A DNA stretch of 64,000 nt from an uncultured Chitinophagaceae bacterium (GTDB lineage: Bacteria > Bacteroidota > Bacteroidia > Chitinophagales > Chitinophagaceae), in assembly GCA_937981995.1 (NCBI GenBank), contig CALJNC010000009.1, forward strand, positions 33,917-97,916, given 5' to 3'. The notes beneath the pieces are model-generated. The model saw nothing but the letters and a program-made list of their open reading frames with translations. It made no database searches and had not been told where the DNA came from. Positions 1-9,528 of the stretch are shown here, piece after piece; the stretch's first letter is position 1, and each line of letters begins with the position of its first letter. The position numbers and the translations under genes were made by a program.

Positions 1-1257
1 TCCCAATGTAGACTTATAGGTACTTAAATTACCTGCACTCGTAAGATCTTTGCCCTCAAGTGTTGCTTTTGTTTTTTCTAAAATTGGCAGGGCTTTTCCT
101 AGGGCCGCATCAAAACCAACTTTTAGTTTTTTATACTTTGCGTTATCCGCCTCATTGTTCATCACGGTACCTATTTTGGCTGCTTTGTTATAGTATAAAG
201 AACCTAAATTAAATTGATAATTCGGCTTATCTCCATCTAAGGATATTGCCTTTTTATAAGCAGCCTCAGCTTTAGTAAAATACTGTGTTCTAGTTGCCTG
301 ATCTTTTGCAGCATCAGACAGTTTAGCATAAAGCGCACCTGCATTCATGTGATACTCGGAATTTTGAGGATCTTTGGCTATAGCGGCTTCAAATTTCTCA
401 ACAGCTTTGTCTATCTTATTGGTTCTTAGCAAATAATTCAATTCTTCGTTTTTAAGCGCCTTATTGCTCGGGTGCTTTTGCAAACCTTCTTGAATCATGG
501 CTTCATACTTTGCACTATTCCCTTCTTTTTGATAAATATTAGCGGCACGCAAATACATATCTGGCGCAGCTTTAGGTGACTTCAATATTTCTAAAATAAT
601 AGGCAAAGCCGCTTTATAGTCATCTTGATTATATAAAGACGACGCTTTAAGGTTCATAATATTTGCCTGAACATCTTTTATCTGTTTTTTAAACTGATCA
701 TATTTCGCAGGCAAACTAGGAATAAACTTCCCTTTTTTAAGATTTGCTATACGATCAACTAAAGCAAACTTTTTAAACGCTTTGTCATATTGTTCAGCTT
801 TATAAGCTTTTACTCCTTGACCATAACCCGAAAGTAAAATCATAGAAGCCGCTCGAGCAGCTAAATCATTATCTGGTCTTTTGGAATAAACTATGTAACG
901 ATTAAAAGATTGTAATGATTTTTTTAAAGGATCTGGCGTACTTGGCTTTAATGAATTAGCTTTTTCCATATCAATTTTCACCACCTTGCCATTAATATTT
1001 GCTAACATAGGTACAACTTGCCCCTCCTTAGTTTTAGTTACATCTGAACCAATTGCTTGATATACAAAAGCTCTAATTAGCCATGCTTTGCCATCTTTCT
1101 TGGTTGACTCATTTGTAGTTGCTTTATCAATGTATTCTTTTGCCTTTGCTACATCATTCTCCTTGAGGGCATCCAATGCATTTTGAATGTTCAACTTTTG
1201 CGCCTGCAACCCTAAAGTTATAAAGCTTACTAGTACTATTAAAAAACCTTTTTTCAT
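1..1257 (-). CDS. TPR-repeat secreted protein (C-terminus beyond window)
   Basis: This reading frame is open from an ATG at 1257 to the first base of the window, 419 codons with no stop, so the C-terminus is missing; the ORF track omits it for that reason. The N-terminus (MKKGFLIVLVSFITLGLQAQ) is a signal peptide. The body is alpha-helical with tetratricopeptide-type repeats, for example the segments around AAIAKDPQNSEYHMNAGALYAKL and KAISLDGDKPNYQFNLGSLYYNK. TPR proteins act as protein-binding scaffolds, and this one should be periplasmic or at the outer membrane. It starts 34 bases after the gyrA stop on the same strand, so it may be cotranscribed with gyrA. The partner and exact role cannot be read. 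Confidence 0.85.
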   Translation of the reverse strand, partial: MKKGFLIVLVSFITLGLQAQKLNIQNALDALKENDVAKAKEYIDKATTNESTKKDGKAWLIRAFVYQAIGSDVTKTKEGQVVPMLANINGKVVKIDMEKANSLKPSTPDPLKKSLQSFNRYIVYSKRPDNDLAARAASMILLSGYGQGVKAYKAEQYDKAFKKFALVDRIANLKKGKFIPSLPAKYDQFKKQIKDVQANIMNLKASSLYNQDDYKAALPIILEILKSPKAAPDMYLRAANIYQKEGNSAKYEAMIQEGLQKHPSNKALKNEELNYLLRTNKIDKAVEKFEAAIAKDPQNSEYHMNAGALYAKLSDAAKDQATRTQYFTKAEAAYKKAISLDGDKPNYQFNLGSLYYNKAAKIGTVMNNEADNAKYKKLKVGFDAALGKALPILEKTKATLEGKDLTSAGNLSTYKSTLG

Positions 1258-1291
1258 TTCTCGTCCTATTTATTTGTGTTCTAAATTAAAA

Positions 1292-4033
1292 TTATTCTTC
1301 GGTTGATTCAGTTTCTGAATCGTTATTTTCATTTTCATTAACATCGCTACCCTCTTCAGGATTCGCTTCGTTATGCGCAATTTCATCGTCTGCTATTTTT
1401 GCTATTGCATCTTTATCAATTGGTGCACTTACAGTTGGTTCTCCACTATCAGCATTAATTGCTCCATCTTCTGCCACAACTTTTACTACCGGATTACCGT
1501 CGTCATCTAATACAGGATTACCATCTTCATCTAGTTCAAATTCATCCTCTTCATCCTCATCGGCTTGGATTTTTGCAAGAGCTGCAATTTTATCACCTTC
1601 ATCAATATTAATAAGTTTCACTCCTTGTGTTGCTCTGCCCGCTTCTCTAATATCTTCTACCTTCATACGAATAGTTACACCTGATACACAAGTAATAAAT
1701 AAATTATCAGTTTCTTCAACCAACAACATACCGGCAAGGTCACCCGTTTTGGCAGTAACATTAATTGTTTTTACACCTTTACCGCCACGATTAGTTACAC
1801 GATACTCCTCATAACCTGTGCGCTTACCTAAACCATTTTCACTAACCACTAAAATAGTTTTAGTTCCTTCTTCTTGCGCTTCTTTATTAATTTTAAGCAT
1901 GGATACTACTTCATCGCCTTCAGCAATTTTTATACCTGATACTCCAATAGCACCTCTACCCGTTGGACGCACTTTTTCTTCTGGGAAACGAATTGCATAA
2001 CCAGACTTCTTAGCCATCATTATAAATGAACTACCATCCGTTACAGCTACATCTAATAACTGATCTCCTTCATTAATTGTAATTGCATTTACACCGCTTG
2101 ATCTTGGACGACTAAAGTCTTTCAACTTCGTCTTTTTAATAATTCCTTTTTTAGTACAAAGCATAATGAAGTGCGTATCTACATACTCTTCATCTTTAAA
2201 GTTTCGGATATTAATAATCGTACGAATCTTATCTTCCTTAGGTACTTGCAATAAGTTTTGAATAGCTCTTCCTTTAGCGGTTTTATCCCCTTCAGGAATT
2301 TGATGCACTTTTAACCAATGCACTCTACCGCTATCCGTAAAGAATAATAAAGTAGCATGCGTACTCGCTATAAAAATATCTGCTATATAATCTTCTTCTC
2401 TTGCTCTGCTACCTCTTGCTCCTCTACCACCACGGCGTTGTGCACGATACTCATCGGCCGATGTTCTTTTGATATAACCTAAGTTAGAAACACTAATAAA
2501 TACTTGCTCCTCCTCAATTAAATCTTCGATTGAAACATCGCTGCTAGAAAACTCAATATTTGTACGACGCTCATCGCCAAACTTTTCTTTCATTTCTGCA
2601 GTCTCTTCCAGTATCAATTCATATTGTTGACTTTCAGTTGCTAATAATTCTTTTAAGCCTGCAATCTTAGACATGATTTCATCATACTCTGCCTTAATCT
2701 TATCACGCTCCATTCCTGTAAGGCGCTGTAAGCGCATTTCAAGAATAGCTTTGGCTTGAATTTCGGTTAAATCAAAGTTTGATATTAATCCTTCTTTTGC
2801 TTCTTCGGGATTTTTTGACTCACGTATTAGGGTAATGATTGCATCTAAATTATCAAGGGCAATTAAATAACCTTCTAAAATATGAGCACGCTCTTCTGCT
2901 TTGCGCAATTCATATTTTGCTCTACGCTGAATAACCTCTAAACGGAATTTAACAAACTCGCTTATCATATCCAACATAGAAAGCTGACGTGGACGACCGT
3001 TTACCAAGGCAACATTATTTACACCATAGCTAGATTGCAACTCAGTATATTTAAATAACTGATTTACGATTACTTGCGCCATGGCATCTCTTTTAAGATC
3101 TACCACTAATCGCATTCCATTACGATCACTTTCGTCACGCACATCGCTTACTCCCTCTATTACTTTATCATTTACCAAGTAAGCAATTTTCTGATGCAAG
3201 TTTGCTTTATTAACTTGATACGGCAATTCATGTATAATGATTTGCTCTTTACCTTTTTTATCTTCTACAACATTATACTTGCCACGTACAACTACTCTAC
3301 CTCGACCTGTTTCAAAAGCCTGCTTCACACCCTCTACACCATAAATTGTTCCTCCCGTAGGAAAATCTGGCGCTTTGATATGCTGCATTATTTCGGCGGT
3401 AGTAATTTCAGGATTGGCTATATATGCGGCAATCGCATCACAAGCTTCTGATAAATTGTGCGGCAACATATTAGTAGCCATACCTACTGCAATACCCGAT
3501 GCTCCATTTATAATTAAATGAGGTAGCTTGGTGGGCATTACCGTTGGCTCAGTAAGCGTATCATCAAAGTTGTCTTGAAAGTCAACGGTTTCTTTATCTA
3601 GATCATTTAAAATAGCATCAGCTATTTTGCTTAGGCGCACCTCAGTGTAACGCATCGCTGCCGGGCTATCACCATCTACACTACCAAAGTTACCCTGACC
3701 ATCAATCAACATATAACGCAAACTCCAAGGTTGTGCCATACGCACCATAGTATCATATACACTACTATCACCATGCGGGTGATACTTACCCAAAACCTCC
3801 CCTACGATACGGGCAGATTTTTTATGTGCTTTGTTATAATAATTACCCAACTCGCTCATACCATATAGCACCCTTCGGTGTACAGGTTTAAGACCATCTC
3901 TTACATCAGGTAATGCACGACCCACAATTACCGACATAGAGTAATCTATATAAGCAGTTTTCATCTGTTCCTCAATAAGTACAGGAATGATTTTATCGTG
4001 TTCTGGGTTTCCTAAATCTTCGTTCTCAGCCAT
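1292..4033 (-). CDS. gyrA: DNA gyrase subunit A
   Basis: Catalytic subunit of DNA gyrase, which with GyrB introduces negative supercoils using ATP. The active-site tyrosine is Tyr129 in AAMRYTE. The quinolone-determining stretch [10 protein letters not shown] carries Ser90 and Asp94, the residues equivalent to E. coli Ser83 and Asp87, so it looks quinolone-sensitive at these two sites. The GyrA box QRRGGRG near residue 535 marks the DNA-wrapping C-terminal domain and favours gyrase over topoisomerase IV ParC. At 913 aa it is slightly longer than usual because of a strongly acidic tail rich in Asp and Glu (about residues 830-913). The TPR gene follows 34 bases downstream. No gyrB is in the window. 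Confidence 0.98.
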   Translation of the reverse strand: MAENEDLGNPEHDKIIPVLIEEQMKTAYIDYSMSVIVGRALPDVRDGLKPVHRRVLYGMSELGNYYNKAHKKSARIVGEVLGKYHPHGDSSVYDTMVRMAQPWSLRYMLIDGQGNFGSVDGDSPAAMRYTEVRLSKIADAILNDLDKETVDFQDNFDDTLTEPTVMPTKLPHLIINGASGIAVGMATNMLPHNLSEACDAIAAYIANPEITTAEIMQHIKAPDFPTGGTIYGVEGVKQAFETGRGRVVVRGKYNVVEDKKGKEQIIIHELPYQVNKANLHQKIAYLVNDKVIEGVSDVRDESDRNGMRLVVDLKRDAMAQVIVNQLFKYTELQSSYGVNNVALVNGRPRQLSMLDMISEFVKFRLEVIQRRAKYELRKAEERAHILEGYLIALDNLDAIITLIRESKNPEEAKEGLISNFDLTEIQAKAILEMRLQRLTGMERDKIKAEYDEIMSKIAGLKELLATESQQYELILEETAEMKEKFGDERRTNIEFSSSDVSIEDLIEEEQVFISVSNLGYIKRTSADEYRAQRRGGRGARGSRAREEDYIADIFIASTHATLLFFTDSGRVHWLKVHQIPEGDKTAKGRAIQNLLQVPKEDKIRTIINIRNFKDEEYVDTHFIMLCTKKGIIKKTKLKDFSRPRSSGVNAITINEGDQLLDVAVTDGSSFIMMAKKSGYAIRFPEEKVRPTGRGAIGVSGIKIAEGDEVVSMLKINKEAQEEGTKTILVVSENGLGKRTGYEEYRVTNRGGKGVKTINVTAKTGDLAGMLLVEETDNLFITCVSGVTIRMKVEDIREAGRATQGVKLINIDEGDKIAALAKIQADEDEEDEFELDEDGNPVLDDDGNPVVKVVAEDGAINADSGEPTVSAPIDKDAIAKIADDEIAHNEANPEEGSDVNENENNDSETESTEE

Positions 4034-4139
4034 AATAATTTTGCTTTTGCGAATTTAACCAATCGCACAACCGAATGCGTAATTTTAAAAACTAAGATTT
4101 CCCCAAAAATCGAAATTTACCCACTTAAAATGCCAAATA

Positions 4140-4211
4140 TGAGGTGTTTGTTGTTTTTCGGGTGGATTGCAAATACATTTTTTTTGGGTATTGGATTTTT
4201 GAGGTGTTTGT
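4140..4211. repeat. 12-bp direct repeat, exactly 60 bp apart
   Basis: TGAGGTGTTTGT occurs at 4140-4151 and again at 4200-4211 in the 279-base gap between the divergent gyrA and LamG genes. The spacing start to start is 60 bp. Nothing else in this part of the gap looks coding. It could be a pair of regulator sites or a chance T/G-rich repeat. Confidence 0.45.
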
Positions 4212-4225
4212 GTGCGATTTACATT

Positions 4226-4276
4226 GGAGCAATACAATTGCTCCTTTATTCTGAATCCGTAGCTTGAAGCTGCGGA
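4226..4276. repeat. Two consecutive hairpin-forming palindromes
   Basis: The first is GGAGCAAT-ACA-ATTGCTCC (4226-4244), a perfect 8-bp stem. The second is TCCGTAGCTTGAAGCTGCGGA (4256-4276), a stem with one G-T pair and a tiny loop. They lie just upstream of the LamG gene promoter. There is no long T-tract, so they do not look like ordinary terminators; an interspersed REP-like element or an operator is possible. Confidence 0.5.
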
Positions 4277-4300
4277 AAGCCAAAGAGTTGTATAGTTAAT

Positions 4301-4308
4301 TATATTTG
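4301..4308 (+). promoter_or_regulatory. Bacteroidota -7 promoter element TATATTTG
   Basis: Matches the Bacteroidota consensus TAnnTTTG and sits exactly four bases before the ATG of the LamG gene at 4313. Transcription would start at or next to the start codon, so the mRNA would be leaderless or nearly so. No convincing -33 TTTG was found at the right spacing. Confidence 0.5.
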
Positions 4309-4312
4309 CATC

Positions 4313-5320
4313 ATGAAAAAACTTCTATCCCTATTATCTTTTCTTACAATTGCTAGTATTCTTACTGCACAAGTAAATCTAAATCAAGGCTTACTAATGC
4401 ACCTGCCTTTTGATGGTAGCATAAGCGATATTTCCCCTAATGGTTTAACGGTTAACCAATTTGGCAACCCAAGCTTTACTATGGACAAATTTAATAATCC
4501 AGGTGCCGCACTCAATTTTAATGGCAGTGCATACCTCGAAGTCAGTACGCCAAATGGCGAACTTTCTCCTAAAGATTCTATGAGTTTTGCCTTACGATTT
4601 CGTACAAATTCAACAGCAATTCAAACTCTTTTTACCAATGTAGATTTTAATAGCAATACCAAGAAGGAATACCAGATAGCTATAAACTGGTCAACACATC
4701 CAGGAGCTTTATTTGGTGTAGAAGCCAGTGTAAATAATGCCTCTTGCGTTTCTTTAGGCCCTTACACAGATTATGTAAGCACAGGCACTTCTACCATTAA
4801 TCAAAATACTTGGTACTGCCTTGCTGGAACCTACGATGGCGATAGTATGAGAATTTACCTAGACGGTATGCTTATGCATACTAAAGAATTGAATAATGAA
4901 ATTAATGATTGCGGCAATATGGTAATGCGCATTGGCCGTTGGGCCTCTTTTCAAGATCAGTATTTCAATGGAGATCTTGATGAATTTAGAATTTACAACA
5001 GAGCCCTAAACATTGATGAAATTGGTACACTTTGTGATTATTATCAATTTCCCGAAAGTACCAAAAACATCAAAGAAGTTGTCACAAACTTTACACTTAG
5101 CCCCAACCCAACATCCGATTATATAACTATTGATTTTGAAAAAACAATCGTACAAGGAACTGTTACAATTAGTGATATAACCGGCAGAATACTCAAAACA
5201 AAATTGCTAAATAAAACAAACACAATGCAACTTAATATTAGCAACCTACCTTCCAATTTGTATTACCTTACTATTAAAACCAATGAAGGAACAGTTACCA
5301 AACTAATTGGGAAAGAATAA
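4313..5320 (+). CDS. Secreted LamG/concanavalin-like domain protein with T9SS sorting domain
   Basis: A 335-aa protein with a signal peptide (MKKLLSLLSFLTIASILTAQ). Residues about 25-240 form a LamG/concanavalin A-like lectin fold: the stretch GALNFNG-like AALNFNGSAYLEV, then WYCLAGTYDGDSMRIYLDGMLM and LDEFRIYNRAL, is the classic LamG_3 pattern. Residues about 258-335 are a type A T9SS C-terminal sorting domain (LSPNPTSDYITIDFE ... LPSNLYYLTIKTNEG). The protein is therefore predicted to cross the outer membrane through T9SS and be released or anchored at the cell surface, binding a glycan or protein. It converges with the DUF4328 gene with one base between the stops. Confidence 0.88.
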   Translation: MKKLLSLLSFLTIASILTAQVNLNQGLLMHLPFDGSISDISPNGLTVNQFGNPSFTMDKFNNPGAALNFNGSAYLEVSTPNGELSPKDSMSFALRFRTNSTAIQTLFTNVDFNSNTKKEYQIAINWSTHPGALFGVEASVNNASCVSLGPYTDYVSTGTSTINQNTWYCLAGTYDGDSMRIYLDGMLMHTKELNNEINDCGNMVMRIGRWASFQDQYFNGDLDEFRIYNRALNIDEIGTLCDYYQFPESTKNIKEVVTNFTLSPNPTSDYITIDFEKTIVQGTVTISDITGRILKTKLLNKTNTMQLNISNLPSNLYYLTIKTNEGTVTKLIGKE

Positions 5321-5321
5321 A

Positions 5322-6032
5322 TTATTCTGCTCCTTTCTCAGGAAGCGCATTGTTGTAAAAAATTGAATCTTCAACAGATGAGGTTTCAATTACTTGCAAC
5401 TCATCTTCAAGTTGACCATAGCTTTTCATTATTTTAAGAAGTACAATTCCTGATACTATTAAACACACCGAGCTAACTAAATCCATGTAATAACTTGTAG
5501 CTAGTGTATCTAGTCCCTCGTCTCTTAATGTCATACGTGCTGAGGCATTACTTATTAAACTACCTGCAATCCATGTACCCCACCATAAACTTATAGAACC
5601 CTGTATATCAGCTGGAGGTACAACGGGCGAATGCTGTCTTAAAAAAGCAACGCTTTCTAACCAAATTTCACGCATTATTTGAACAGGTCTAAAAAGACTT
5701 AGGATAGGCACAAACCAAGCACCCGCTGCCCAACCCTCAGTAAAACGAGGTGGACTAATTGCAAACCGCCACACATTAAAATAAGCACGACGAAACCACA
5801 TAACAAATACAATAATTGTTACTGCAAAATCAACTAAGTAAGCACTTGAGTAAATCACTTCTATTTGATCAAATTGCTGCAACCACTCTTGGCTGTAATT
5901 ACCACTTTCAAGATTTCCCAAAAACATTATACCTACTATTGATATAGGCACTCCGATTGCATCCATTATCACCGAAATAATCATAAACAAAGTGGCTATT
6001 TGTAATCTTTTAGAATTGTTTTTTAGTTGCAT
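5322..6032 (-). CDS. DUF4328 multi-pass membrane protein
   Basis: A 236-aa inner-membrane protein with about four hydrophobic helices. The segment GWAAGAWFVPILSLFRPVQIMREIW is the signature I associate with DUF4328, a family of uncharacterised membrane proteins common in Bacteroidota and actinobacteria. After it comes a short soluble tail (about residues 205-236) rich in Glu and Ser. Its function is unknown. It is on the minus strand, convergent with the LamG gene, and 134 bases downstream of the lipoprotein gene at 6167-6958. Confidence 0.75.
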   Translation of the reverse strand: MQLKNNSKRLQIATLFMIISVIMDAIGVPISIVGIMFLGNLESGNYSQEWLQQFDQIEVIYSSAYLVDFAVTIIVFVMWFRRAYFNVWRFAISPPRFTEGWAAGAWFVPILSLFRPVQIMREIWLESVAFLRQHSPVVPPADIQGSISLWWGTWIAGSLISNASARMTLRDEGLDTLATSYYMDLVSSVCLIVSGIVLLKIMKSYGQLEDELQVIETSSVEDSIFYNNALPEKGAE

Positions 6033-6166
6033 GAGTTTAAAAGTTGTTTATTTAATTATCTGGGCAATTTTATTATTAAGAATTGATTCCTGCTTAAGAA
6101 CATTTTTGTAAAGGCAATTGCAATAAGTAAGAAAAGAGCGATTAAAGGAAGTATATTTTTTAAATA

Positions 6167-6958
6167 TTAATTCCTAGTTCCTGTTGAATAATTTGTATTG
6201 TAACCATTTATCACATTCTCTTCTGCTCCAAATCTGTTATAATGATTTGCACCGTAAGGCAGATTATTTGTAACCGAAGTGTCAAGACTAGACCCATCAT
6301 AATAGTCAGTAAAAAAATCAGAATGATTCCATGAATTTCCCATATACAATCTAAAAACAGAATCAGAATTATTCATAGGAAGATACAGTTGGTCAAATTC
6401 AGAATAATCATATTCAAAGTTTGGATCTACCCAACTATAACTTCTTATTGGCGCAGTAACCCCTTTAGAAAAATCAATAAATGGTGAGATATCAGCAGCT
6501 GGTGAAAACTTGGAATTCATGTAAGCAGTAGAGGTATCAGCTTCGGAGTCAAAGTAATAATAAGAAAAAACCCAATGTGTACTTTGATAATCTCCGGTAT
6601 AATGCAAACGAACACTATTACTGCTAGCACTATTAGTCAATTGTATTATATTACTTGAAATAAACTTAATGGTATCGAAAGTGTTTATTTGATAAGTAAA
6701 GAAACTATCTACCAAATGAGTTCCTCGATAAGAATCCCAAAATGCCATCGAATCTTGCACATTGTTTATTCCTAAAAATAGCGTCCCGCTACTATCTATA
6801 TTTCTGCCCCAACCATTAGTAAAGCTAATAACTTTACCATCTAAGGTTTGTTGCATAGCTGAGGTAACTATTGGTGGCGGATCCGGCTCAGGATTATCTT
6901 TTTTACAAGCCGTAATAAATAAAATAACAAGAGCAATTAATGGGAGTACTTTCTTCAT
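6167..6958 (-). CDS. Lipoprotein of unknown function
   Basis: A 263-aa protein with a lipoprotein signal: hydrophobic stretch followed by FITACKKDN, giving a lipidated Cys near residue 18 and a Pro-rich linker (PEPDPPP). The rest is Ser/Thr/Asp/Tyr-rich and predicted beta-strand-rich, with no motif that I recognise. It should be anchored in the outer or inner membrane facing the periplasm or surface. It is divergent from the phosphohexomutase gene at 7075. It may be specific to this lineage. Confidence 0.7.
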   Translation of the reverse strand: MKKVLPLIALVILFITACKKDNPEPDPPPIVTSAMQQTLDGKVISFTNGWGRNIDSSGTLFLGINNVQDSMAFWDSYRGTHLVDSFFTYQINTFDTIKFISSNIIQLTNSASSNSVRLHYTGDYQSTHWVFSYYYFDSEADTSTAYMNSKFSPAADISPFIDFSKGVTAPIRSYSWVDPNFEYDYSEFDQLYLPMNNSDSVFRLYMGNSWNHSDFFTDYYDGSSLDTSVTNNLPYGANHYNRFGAEENVINGYNTNYSTGTRN

Positions 6959-7062
6959 TTCATAACAAAGCTAAGGAATTTTAATAATTTACCATTCAAC
7001 ACCTGAAACCGACACTCTACCGAAAGGTTCTTTATTTAGGCTATGGTCTAAACTCTACTATT

Positions 7063-7070
7063 TACATTTG
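7063..7070 (+). promoter_or_regulatory. Bacteroidota -7 promoter element TACATTTG
   Basis: A perfect TAnnTTTG, exactly four bases (CTTC) before the ATG of the phosphohexomutase gene. The arrangement implies a leaderless or nearly leaderless transcript. Confidence 0.5.
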
Positions 7071-7074
7071 CTTC

Positions 7075-8472
7075 ATGCTTAAGATAAAATTTGGAACAGA
7101 CGGTTGGAGAGCAATAATTGCACAGGAGTATACAACTGAAAATGTAGCACGAGTAACGCAAGCGGTTTGTACTTGGTTAAAAGCCAAAAAGGAAAACCCA
7201 ACTATTATAATTGGACATGATTGCAGATTTGGCGGTGTTCTTTTTACTGAAACGGCCGTTAAAGTTTTTTGCGCTAATGGAGTTAAAGTTATAATGGATA
7301 CCAAGTATGTAAGTACTCCTATGATATCTTTTGCAGTGTTGCAGCATAAGGCGGATCAAGGTATTGTAATTACGGCTAGCCACAACCCGGCTAGTTATAA
7401 TGGCTATAAATTAAAATCTCCGCATGGTGGCCCAACAGCTCCAGCTCAAATTCAAGAAGTAGAAGGTTTAATTCCAGATCATGTTGTAGATATAAAAGGA
7501 GAAATTGCTGAATACGAAAAACAAGGGCTTATTGAATACATAGATTTAGAACAAGAATACCTAGATTATCTGAATAGCAAATTTGATTTAGAAAAACTAC
7601 GCAACTCCAATATGAAGTTAGCGTATGACTCAATGTACGGTGCTGGGCAAAATGTAATGAAACGTATTTTTCCTAACGCAGTACATTTACACAATCATGT
7701 AAACCCTTCTTTTAAAGGAACGGCTCCTGAGCCTTTACATAAAAATTTAATAAAACTAAGTGAGACGATTGCTAATACCGAAGAATTAAAATACGGATTT
7801 GCAAACGATGGCGATGCTGATCGTATTGCTATGTATGACGAAGACGGGAATTACGTAGATTCACACCATATCATTCTTATGCTCATTCATTATTTGCATA
7901 AATATAAAAACATGAGTGGCAAGGTTGCTATTGCTGCAAGTACATCATTACGTGTAAATAAAATGTGTGCTGATTATAACTTGGAGTGCGAAGTAACTCC
8001 AGTTGGCTTTAAATACATTAGCGAAATAATGAGTAAAGAAAACGTATTGGTTGGCGGCGAAGAAAGCGGCGGCATAGCTGTTGCGGGCCACATACCCGAG
8101 CGTGACGGAATTTATGATGGCATATTACTTTATGAATTTATGAATGAAACGGGCAAAACATTAAAAGACCTTATCAAAGAAGTCTATGATGTTGTTGGTG
8201 CATTTACTTACGATAGAAATGATTTACACGTTACGAATGAATTAAAGTTAGCAGCAATAGAAAAATGTAAAAATGGCATAGAAGCTTTTGGAGATTACAA
8301 AGTAGAAGAAACTATTACAATTGATGGCTACAAATTTAAATTGCCAAACGATTGTTGGGCCATGGTACGAGCTTCGGGTACGGAACCTGTACTTCGCATT
8401 TATGCCGAAGGAAATAACCCAGAAGAATGCGCTGATATTTTAAAAACAGTTCGCGCTTCGCTTAATGTTTAG
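7075..8472 (+). CDS. Phosphoglucomutase/phosphomannomutase family protein
   Basis: A 465-aa alpha-D-phosphohexomutase that interconverts hexose 1- and 6-phosphates through a phosphoserine. The catalytic serine is Ser102 in TASHNPASYNGYK, the Mg-binding loop is DGDADR at 245-250, the sugar-recognition loop is GGEESGG, and the C-terminal phosphate-binding loop is RASGTEPVLRIY. All four active-site elements of the family are present, in order, in a protein of normal length. Whether it prefers glucose, mannose or glucosamine phosphate cannot be told from the sequence. It would supply sugar nucleotides for cell envelope and polysaccharide. The DUF2279-like gene begins 26 bases downstream. Confidence 0.93.
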   Translation: MLKIKFGTDGWRAIIAQEYTTENVARVTQAVCTWLKAKKENPTIIIGHDCRFGGVLFTETAVKVFCANGVKVIMDTKYVSTPMISFAVLQHKADQGIVITASHNPASYNGYKLKSPHGGPTAPAQIQEVEGLIPDHVVDIKGEIAEYEKQGLIEYIDLEQEYLDYLNSKFDLEKLRNSNMKLAYDSMYGAGQNVMKRIFPNAVHLHNHVNPSFKGTAPEPLHKNLIKLSETIANTEELKYGFANDGDADRIAMYDEDGNYVDSHHIILMLIHYLHKYKNMSGKVAIAASTSLRVNKMCADYNLECEVTPVGFKYISEIMSKENVLVGGEESGGIAVAGHIPERDGIYDGILLYEFMNETGKTLKDLIKEVYDVVGAFTYDRNDLHVTNELKLAAIEKCKNGIEAFGDYKVEETITIDGYKFKLPNDCWAMVRASGTEPVLRIYAEGNNPEECADILKTVRASLNV

Positions 8473-8498
8473 TTTTGAATTATTAATTAAAAAAAATT

Positions 8499-9488
8499 GT
8501 GTACTGCTTAGAACCAAAAACTAAATTCTTAAAACTTGCTATACTTTTAGTAGCATGCTTTATTGTTTTAAAAAGCTCAAAAGCGCAGGATACTGTTTGG
8601 TCAAATAAAAACTTTATACAAAAAACAACGAGCATTGCTCCTTCTCCTAACAAAGGAAGAATCATTGGAGTAACTAGCGGATATGCTTTGGGTTGGACAG
8701 CCAGTTTATTAGCTTTGAATGAAACTTGGTATTCGGGTTTTCCTAAATCAAAACTACACTCATTTGATGACAGCGGCGAATGGCTTCAAATAGACAAAAT
8801 TGGTCATGCATGGAGTTCTTACCGTTTGAGTTTAGTATACTCTTCTATATTGCAATGGAGCGGTGTAGACAAAGACAAAAGTGTTTACCTAGGAGCTGCA
8901 AGTGGCATACTTTCTTTATCAGTTATTGAACTATTAGATGGCTATAGTGCCAAGTGGGGCTTTAGCTGGAGCGACATGGGTGCCAATGCATTTGGTAGTG
9001 GCATGTATGCAGGACAACATGCCTTATGGGGCGAACAACGGATTGCTTTTAAATTTACATCTCATAAAAACATATACCCGGATGGCATGTTGAGCGACCG
9101 AGCAAATAGCTTATATGGTACAAGCGTAGGGGCAAGATTGTTTAAAGATTACAATGCTCAAACTTATTGGCTAAGCGCCAACCTTAAATCATTTATGCCC
9201 GAAAGCAGATTGCCCAAATGGCTTAACCTAGCAGTAGGTTATGGTGCTCGAGGCATGTATGGAGGTTTTGAAAATACATGGAACGATGACAATGGAAACT
9301 ATTACGATCGTTCTGATATTCCACGACTACGTCAATTCTATCTTTCACCGGATATAGATTTAGGTTACATTGATTTTAAATCTAAGTTTTGGAATACTTT
9401 TTTTAAGGCAGTGCGTTTCAAGGTACCCTTACCCACTTTAGAGGTAAATAGCGATGGTAGCACTAAGTTTCACGCTTTTTATTTTTAA
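8499..9488 (+). CDS. DUF2279-like predicted periplasmic/outer-membrane protein
   Basis: A 329-aa protein starting at a GTG (8499); no ATG exists before the signal peptide (LKLAILLVACFIVLKSSKAQ), so GTG is the best start. The segment around DKIGHAWSSYRLSLVYSSIL, followed by a glycine-rich helix (GAASGILSLSVIELLDGYSAKWGFSWSDMGANAFGSG), resembles DUF2279 (YfiM-like) proteins of Bacteroidota. The C-terminal half has alternating aromatic residues and ends in Phe, as many outer-membrane proteins do. Function unknown. It lies 26 bases downstream of the phosphohexomutase gene and is probably cotranscribed with it. Confidence 0.7.
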   Translation: MYCLEPKTKFLKLAILLVACFIVLKSSKAQDTVWSNKNFIQKTTSIAPSPNKGRIIGVTSGYALGWTASLLALNETWYSGFPKSKLHSFDDSGEWLQIDKIGHAWSSYRLSLVYSSILQWSGVDKDKSVYLGAASGILSLSVIELLDGYSAKWGFSWSDMGANAFGSGMYAGQHALWGEQRIAFKFTSHKNIYPDGMLSDRANSLYGTSVGARLFKDYNAQTYWLSANLKSFMPESRLPKWLNLAVGYGARGMYGGFENTWNDDNGNYYDRSDIPRLRQFYLSPDIDLGYIDFKSKFWNTFFKAVRFKVPLPTLEVNSDGSTKFHAFYF

Positions 9489-9528
9489 ACCAATGCACCA
9501 TCCTAAAATGAAAGTATTTTCAGTTTAC

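Noticed and set aside
3194-3451. Track ORFs opposite gyrA (1818-2000 and 3194-3451)
   Set aside because: They lie wholly inside gyrA on the other strand and have no protein-like pattern; shadows of the real gene.
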